Below, one piece after another: positions 60,901 to 64,000 of a stretch of DNA of 64,000 nucleotides (positions are counted from its first letter, which is position 1; every line of letters begins with the position of its first letter). The stretch is from Cliona cf. orientalis (taxonomy: Eukaryota; Porifera; Demospongiae; Clionaida; Clionaidae). The notes beneath the pieces were generated by a model that was given only the letters and a program-made list of their open reading frames with translations, did no database searches and was not told where the DNA came from. Made by a program: the position numbers and the translations under genes. The stretch spans positions 7,920,225-7,984,224 of the forward strand of contig OZ005690.1 in assembly GCA_963930775.1 (NCBI GenBank), read 5' to 3'.

Positions 60901-61056
60901 GTATACATAATATCAATGACTTGGCTCAATTTACCGACTGTAGCGAAGGCCAGTTGTTGGCAACAAATCTACAGAACAATATTCAGTATGAATTGTCAGT
61001 TACTGCTTTAGATGCTGTTGGAAATGTTGGATTGATACATTACCAGTGGAAAATTG
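39634..61056 (+). CDS. Giant SRCR receptor: signal peptide, N-terminal region, 17 SRCR domains, Ig-like domains
   Basis: Forty-five exons chain in frame through GT/AG sites and give about 2,530 residues in the window. A signal peptide ([20 protein letters not shown]) is followed by a Cys-containing region (to about 499), 17 SRCR domains (about 500-2355) and two Ig-like modules. Each SRCR is encoded by two phase-1 exons, the split falling after LGY.E.G. The domains keep the GRVEVC...WGTVCD...DA.VVC and DAGVIC cores. Sponges are known to carry large SRCR receptors proposed to act in cell aggregation and immune recognition; that role is inferred here. Exon 45 ends with a consensus GTGAGT donor, so more exons or a short last exon must follow. 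No transmembrane segment is in view, so it may be membrane-bound or secreted. Confidence 0.88.
40412..40883. mobile_element. Inverted-repeat element in receptor intron 3, 472 bp
   Basis: The left end GGTGGAACCTGTCTAAAGCG continues as GTCACC. The inverse of the right end reads AGTGGAGCCTGCCTTAGCGG, then TCACC. GGTGGCTGCAATA-like blocks are repeated inside. The pseudogene lacks this insertion at the matching place, so the element entered after the duplication or was lost there. Confidence 0.65.
43177..45177 (+). other. SRCR domains 1-2
   Basis: SRCR 1 is exons 43177-43374 and 43430-43600. It is diverged: its first half keeps [19 protein letters not shown], and its second half is short of the usual GTG.I.LD core. 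SRCR 2 is exons 43761-43922 and 45016-45177 with [20 protein letters not shown] and [24 protein letters not shown] 2 is of type B as defined for the array that follows. Confidence 0.85.
47325..47467. mobile_element. TACCGTG-type MITE, 143 bp, in a receptor intron
   Basis: The left end TACCATGTTCATGCTAATAG and the inverse of the right end, TACCGTGTTTATTCTAATGG, identify it as a short deletion form of the element at 2387-3041. It is in the intron between SRCR 5 and SRCR 6. Confidence 0.75.
47940..48075 (+). repeat. Two-copy tandem repeat of about 74 bp
   Basis: The copies begin ATAATGCAAGCAGGCATCCT and ACAATGCGAACAGGCAGCCT. Both end GGTCGT...TTTATGTGC. Non-coding, in the intron before SRCR 6. 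Confidence 0.7.
49274..49636. mobile_element. CAGGAGCATATGAGCC element, 363 bp
   Basis: The ends CAGGAGCATATGAGCCGCCC and GGGCGGCTCATATGCTCCTG are perfect inverses. They carry an internal hairpin GCCGCCCGAAGGGCGGC, and matches extend to TGTGTTAGGCGAAGT and its inverse. GTATAAT flanks both ends, a possible 7-bp target duplication. Diverged relatives lie at 29645-29690 and 52028-52345. Confidence 0.8.
50035..50450. repeat. Dispersed repeat, copy 3 of 3
   Basis: Blocks match 17400-17720 in order: GCACTTGAGAGCCACTGTCT, AACTGACCAGCAAAGCACAG, AGGACTTAACATGACCACTC, then CGGACAAAAATCGCCAAACC and CTACGCTTTGCGGCGAGGGT. Confidence 0.7.
53755..53969. mobile_element. TACCGTA-type MITE, 215 bp, inside SRCR 10 intron
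   Basis: The left end TACCGTATTCGATCTAATTA and the inverse of the right end, TACCGTATCCGATCTAATTA, differ at one base in 20. GAGCGTGAAA and GTGGCGC motifs are repeated inside. It does not touch the flanking exons. Confidence 0.85.
55534..55944. mobile_element. Long-TIR element with a 9-bp target duplication, 411 bp
   Basis: Terminal repeats of about 75 bases begin TAGCCTCGTCCCCAGGC and, inverted from the other end, TAGCCTCATCCCCAGGC. Both contain AATGTTACACGCA and ACGCGAAGTCA. The 9-base sequence GTATTGACA flanks it exactly at 55525-55533 and 55945-55953. Long TIRs with 9-bp duplications are typical of Mutator-like elements; no transposase is present. The intact duplication points to a fairly recent insertion in the SRCR 12 intron. 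Confidence 0.85.
56345..56850. repeat. TTTAATTTGGCGGTTT repeat in a receptor intron
   Basis: It begins with TTTAATTTGGCGGTTTGCC. Near its other end it has the inverted pair TAATTTGGCGGTTTAGC and AACTGCCAAATTTAATT. Part of it matches 11700-11855. It explains the unusually long (701-base) intron before SRCR 13, which is about 57 bases in most other pairs. Confidence 0.65.
58920..60480 (+). other. SRCR domains 15-17
   Basis: The exons are 58920-59078 with 59151-59324, 59594-59752 with 59820-59984, and 60052-60210 with the first part of 60296-60721. They break the A/B order. SRCR 16 is B-like ([12 protein letters not shown]). SRCR 15 and 17 share the endings EAGVQC and DAGVQC and the DAV.I start of the second half, and look like a third type. 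Confidence 0.8.
59410..59515 (+). repeat. Three-copy tandem repeat in a receptor intron
   Basis: Three units of about 30-40 bases are built on AATTTCTATGCTAATGCTCA. They lie between the exons of SRCR 15 and SRCR 16. Confidence 0.6.
60481..61056 (+). other. Two Ig-like (FN3/HYR-type) modules after the SRCR array
   Basis: The end of exon 60296-60721 and exon 60787-61056 each encode a sandwich-like module of about 90 residues. The first has [47 protein letters not shown] and FTWRV. The second has [13 protein letters not shown], the Cys pair CTFMCS, and [20 protein letters not shown]. This pattern (short Cys loop, then H.L.V...D..GN, ending in W.V) recurs beside SRCR and EGF domains in animal surface proteins. 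Confidence 0.65.
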
Positions 61057-61739
61057 GTGAGTTGAGCATAGTAGATGCTATGGCATTCAGTTTGTGACAA
61101 AATTCTTAAGCTGCTATGTTAAAAAAGTGAAAGATTAGAGTGTAACACAGGAGTTCAATCCAGGTTGAAAACTTCAGTAACCTTTTATATGCTTTCATCT
61201 TTTTCTGAAAAGAAAAGTGATATAGTCTATTATATCGTAATACTACTGTCTATTCAATCCCTTCTGTATGTAGCCATCATTGATGTCCCAATTCTTGACC
61301 AGAGGAGGTACAAAATCATTAATATTGCACATTACTTTTGCACATACAAACCCACCCACATCATTGGGGATGTGGGATAGTTGCTATGATAAAGATGAAA
61401 ACAGTGGGATCCTCGAGGGTTTGCTAGCTTAACCGTTATTGTTTTAATTGTTTGTCCCATTTATATCGGTTTGAAGTGGGTATCCGGGAGGTTCACCCTT
61501 GAAAATAATTGTGATCGAAGTTTACTTATTTCTTCTTTCTATAAAGTCTATAGGGATAAAAATGATGACTCGGCAGTTCGTCTTGGCCACGTGATGCTTT
61601 TGCACCTCCTCTGATTGCCTTTTGCATTAGAGGACATGGAAGCTTACATATGCATGCATAGCTAATACTAAGCCACTTGGGGCTTTTAATAAAATGTCAA
61701 TTGCCATGAAGTTGCAAGGATAGCCTGATATACCCATAA

Positions 61740-62187
61740 TACCGTATTTTCTCGTTATTAGGCGCATCTCGCTTATAAGCGCATATTCGTTATTAAGCGC
61801 ATGCCCTTTTCCTGGCCTAAGTACTCGCTGTTAGGCGCATTTGCGTATAAGCGCATATGTGACCCTTGACCTCGATATGATACTATCTGCATGCTTTCTT
61901 GCTAGCCCAGGATTCCAGCCTTTTCAAGTTACTCGAAATCACGATAGCTACTATCGATTCTCAGGTTCTTCAAGCTATGAGCGCCATTTCGAGCTGGGCG
62001 GAATGAATGATTGTGTGATCGATTGATTGGCCACGCCCATAAACGATACCGCAAACGCGCATGCGTTCTTGGATGTAGCTATTCTTTGTTAGGCGCATCT
62101 CGCTGTTAGGCGCACTTCGCTATTAAGCGCAGGTTTTCTTCCTGTGGAGATATAAGCGCATGTGCTTAATAGCGAGAAAATACGGTA
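61740..62187. mobile_element. TACCGTA-type MITE, 448 bp
   Basis: The left end TACCGTATTTTCTCGTTATT and the inverse of the right end, TACCGTATTTTCTCGCTATT, differ at one base in 20. GGCGCAT and TATAAGCGCAT units are repeated many times inside both arms. Its length nearly equals that of the 38801 element, but the internal sequence differs. Confidence 0.85.
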
Positions 62188-62214
62188 TCAGAAAATAACT
62201 TTCTCTTGTACAAC

Positions 62215-62460
62215 ACCCCTGGCAGTGACGATATTGTCACTGTGGCTCTTGGCTAGATGAACTAGCCATCAAGCTGGTGTGAAGTAAGGGTATGCAAGTG
62301 CTGACTGTGGTTCTCGGTTAGATACACTGGTCATCAAGCTGGTGTGAAGAAGTGTTGGTTCTTGACCTATACATCCCCTGGCAGTGATGATGCTATTGTC
62401 ATTGCCAGGGGTGTTCCACTACTTTCTGATGTACGGGCACCAAGACCCAGCACTTGTATA
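62215..62460. repeat. Inverted and tandem repeat block
   Basis: ACACCCCTGGCAGTGACGAT near 62210 is answered by the inverted CATTGCCAGGGGTGT near 62400-62415. Between them two direct copies of GCTAGATGAACTAGCCATCA-type sequence (62250 and 62320), each followed by AGCTGGTGTGAAG, are 66-70 bases apart. Confidence 0.65.
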
Positions 62461-62489
62461 CCCTTCCTTTACACCAGCTTGCTCCTAAG

Positions 62490-62565
62490 GGCCTGGTAGC
62501 TCAATTGGTACAGCATCACACCGGAGATATGTGTGTGTGTTTGATCCCCATTTAAGTCCTGAGAT
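62490..62565 (+). repeat. tRNA-derived SINE head, plus strand
   Basis: GGTAGCTCAATTGGTACAGC is a good A box. TTTGATCCCC is a B box at the expected spacing, and the tail is AGTCCTGAGATTTTCTTTTC. The stem pairing is poor and there is no 3' acceptor structure, so it is a SINE head rather than a tRNA gene. Confidence 0.7.
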
Positions 62566-62807
62566 TTTCTTTTCCAGGAAAAAAAAATCTTGGGACGTGT
62601 ATGCAAGTGCTATAGCCATAATATTACTAGTACAGCACTAGCTAGTCGTAATTACAGTTACTACAAGGATAAGTTTAACATCCATAATATCATATTAACC
62701 CGTAAGATCAAAATGTAGTATTGCACTTAGCTTAATAATAGCTTATGACATATATTTTTCATTGATCATAAGCTGTACCACTTGTATACAAGCTCTATGA
62801 CTTCTTC

Positions 62808-62892
62808 ATAGAAAAAATCTCAGGACTTAGTGGGGATTGAACCCGCGCACTCACATCTCCGGTGATGCTCTACCAGTTGAGCTATGGTATAA
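62808..62892 (-). repeat. tRNA-derived SINE head, minus strand
   Basis: Read on the minus strand it has the A box TAGCTCAACTGGTAGAGCAT, the B box GGGTTCAATCCCC and the tail AAGTCCTGAGATTTTTTC. It is the better preserved partner of the plus-strand copy 300 bases away. Together they could fold back in RNA. Confidence 0.75.
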
Positions 62893-63391
62893 TAATATTA
62901 TCGGTACTTGATGGTAACATTTAAGTTCACAATTATTGTAACCAACAGCGTACAGTAACTGTACTTTGGTAGAGCATATTTCTTATAGGTTGGTGATTAG
63001 GTGCAATATGATGATTACTGCTTAGCTGCTTACAGCAAACACTGATTGTTTTGAGTGATGTTTATCGTAACGAGCATGAGGTATTCAGATAGAGTCTGTG
63101 TTTGAATTATCAGCAGATTGTAATGTAGCTACCGCGTACGCTAGGTGGCAATATTCTGTTTTAGTGAGTGTAGAGATAGAATTGAAGTCAGATTGAGATT
63201 TTTACTGAATAATGACAGCTTCTGTGGCCTTTATATAGAAATCAGTAGTATGTAAGAGGCACAGAGATGAGGCATTATAGGGTGAGATACAAATTAGCTA
63301 CAACAGACAACATGGAAATAACTGTGATAGATACATTAGTGTATAGAATAAACAGAGTCAGTCAGGTACTTGTTACAAGATGCATGTACCG

Positions 63392-63911
63392 TACCCTCAC
63401 GAAAGAGGGCCCACTACAAAATATCAGCCCACCCCCTTACTTTGGGCTCAATTTCCTGCTAAGATCTAATATTTATTTGAATATGCGCCATGTGTAGCTG
63501 CCTTTGAAAAATGCAACTCAAAATGGCTGGTTAATGAGGACTGAACTTTGAATAGTCTAGATAGGTAACATGCCAAACAGCCGTAAAACTAAGCCTAGCT
63601 AGCCTAGCTAACGTTTCAGCACAAATAAATGATTGTGCATGGCTAGTGATTGTAGCCATGCCCACTTAATACGGCTGCTGTCAATGACACATGGTGAAAT
63701 CGGCCCCACAGCCGGAAGTTCTGGCCCTTGATTGGTATTACTGTGCTTAGTAACCCGATTCAGCCCCTATTCGAATTATGAAGATAGTGTGGGTAATTTA
63801 CCACATATCTAAATGCGACGCTCATATCTCGAATATCGGCCAACCCCCCAGTCTTAATAGCTTGGCCCAAAGTAAGGTGCACCGCCCATGGGCCCTCTTT
63901 CGCGAGGGTTA
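63392..63911. mobile_element. TACCCTCACGAAAGAGGGCC element, about 520 bp
   Basis: The left end TACCCTCACGAAAGAGGGCC and the inverse of the right end, TAACCCTCGCGAAAGAGGGC, agree apart from a one-base offset and a few changes. Both ends then have CTTACTTTGGGC. Non-coding. Confidence 0.7.
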
Positions 63912-64000
63912 TAAAATGAATAACTTTGCTAGTTTGAGTAGTTTCTCATCAGTGCCAATTCATATTATAGTTATCATGATACAAGTTCATAATCGCTGTA

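Larger units (their letters stand above)
61057..64000. other. Unresolved 3' part of the receptor gene, repeats
   Basis: No further SRCR, Ig-like or membrane-anchor exon is evident. A possible last exon at 61274-61380 (acceptor TGTATGTAG, phase 1, ending in TAG) would add about 35 residues, but it has weak coding character. The rest is repeats: the 61740 element, a tandem block, two inverted SINE-like copies and the 63392 element. The real end may lie beyond the window. Confidence 0.5.

Noticed and set aside
62490-62892. Two possible tRNA genes
   Set aside because: A and B boxes are present, but the acceptor and anticodon stems do not pair properly. Both share a SINE-like tail.

Overview
The window looks like a metazoan nuclear genome with short introns and many transposons, most likely a demosponge. 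This is inferred from three things: a huge SRCR-repeat receptor of the kind expanded in sponges, a Filamin/SAM/Roc-COR/Death signalling protein typical of early-branching animals, and AT-rich DNA full of small inverted-repeat elements. I could run no database search, so the organism call is an inference. All exon boundaries below were read by hand from GT/AG sites and from reading phase.

Layout. (1) 1-1188: no coding sequence seen. (2) 1189-21564, plus strand: one nine-exon gene joining three filamin-type Ig repeats, a SAM domain, a Roc/COR-like GTPase module and a Death domain. The Death-domain exon carries an apparent one-base frameshift. Introns 1, 5 and 7 hold many repeats, including a fold-back element and a roughly 1 kb inverted duplicate pair. 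(3) 21565-24583: intergenic repeats. (4) 24584-32995, minus strand: an 11-exon, 365-residue gelsolin/severin-type actin regulator that closes in frame from ATG to stop. (5) 32996-33197: a compact divergent promoter with a perfect CRE. (6) 33198-35265, plus strand: a small four-helix membrane protein, family not identified. (7) 35432-37800: a decayed partial duplicate of the 5' end of the next gene. (8) 39634 to at least 61056, plus strand: a secreted or membrane receptor of at least 45 exons. It has a signal peptide, a roughly 500-residue N-terminal region, 17 SRCR domains and two Ig-like domains. SRCR 3-14 form six copies of an A/B domain pair. (9) 61057-64000: repeats; the 3' end of the receptor gene is not resolved.

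The genes suggest cell-surface recognition (SRCR receptor), intracellular innate-type signalling (Roc-COR-Death) and actin remodelling (severin). No functional link between them is shown by the sequence.

The most notable non-genic signals are: a clan of at least seven unrelated-looking miniature elements that all end in TACCGT; a 280-bp palindromic insertion for which an empty paralogous site lies 0.5 kb away; and six exact copies of the NRF-1-like palindrome GCGCATGCGC, of which about 0.01 would be expected by chance at this base composition.
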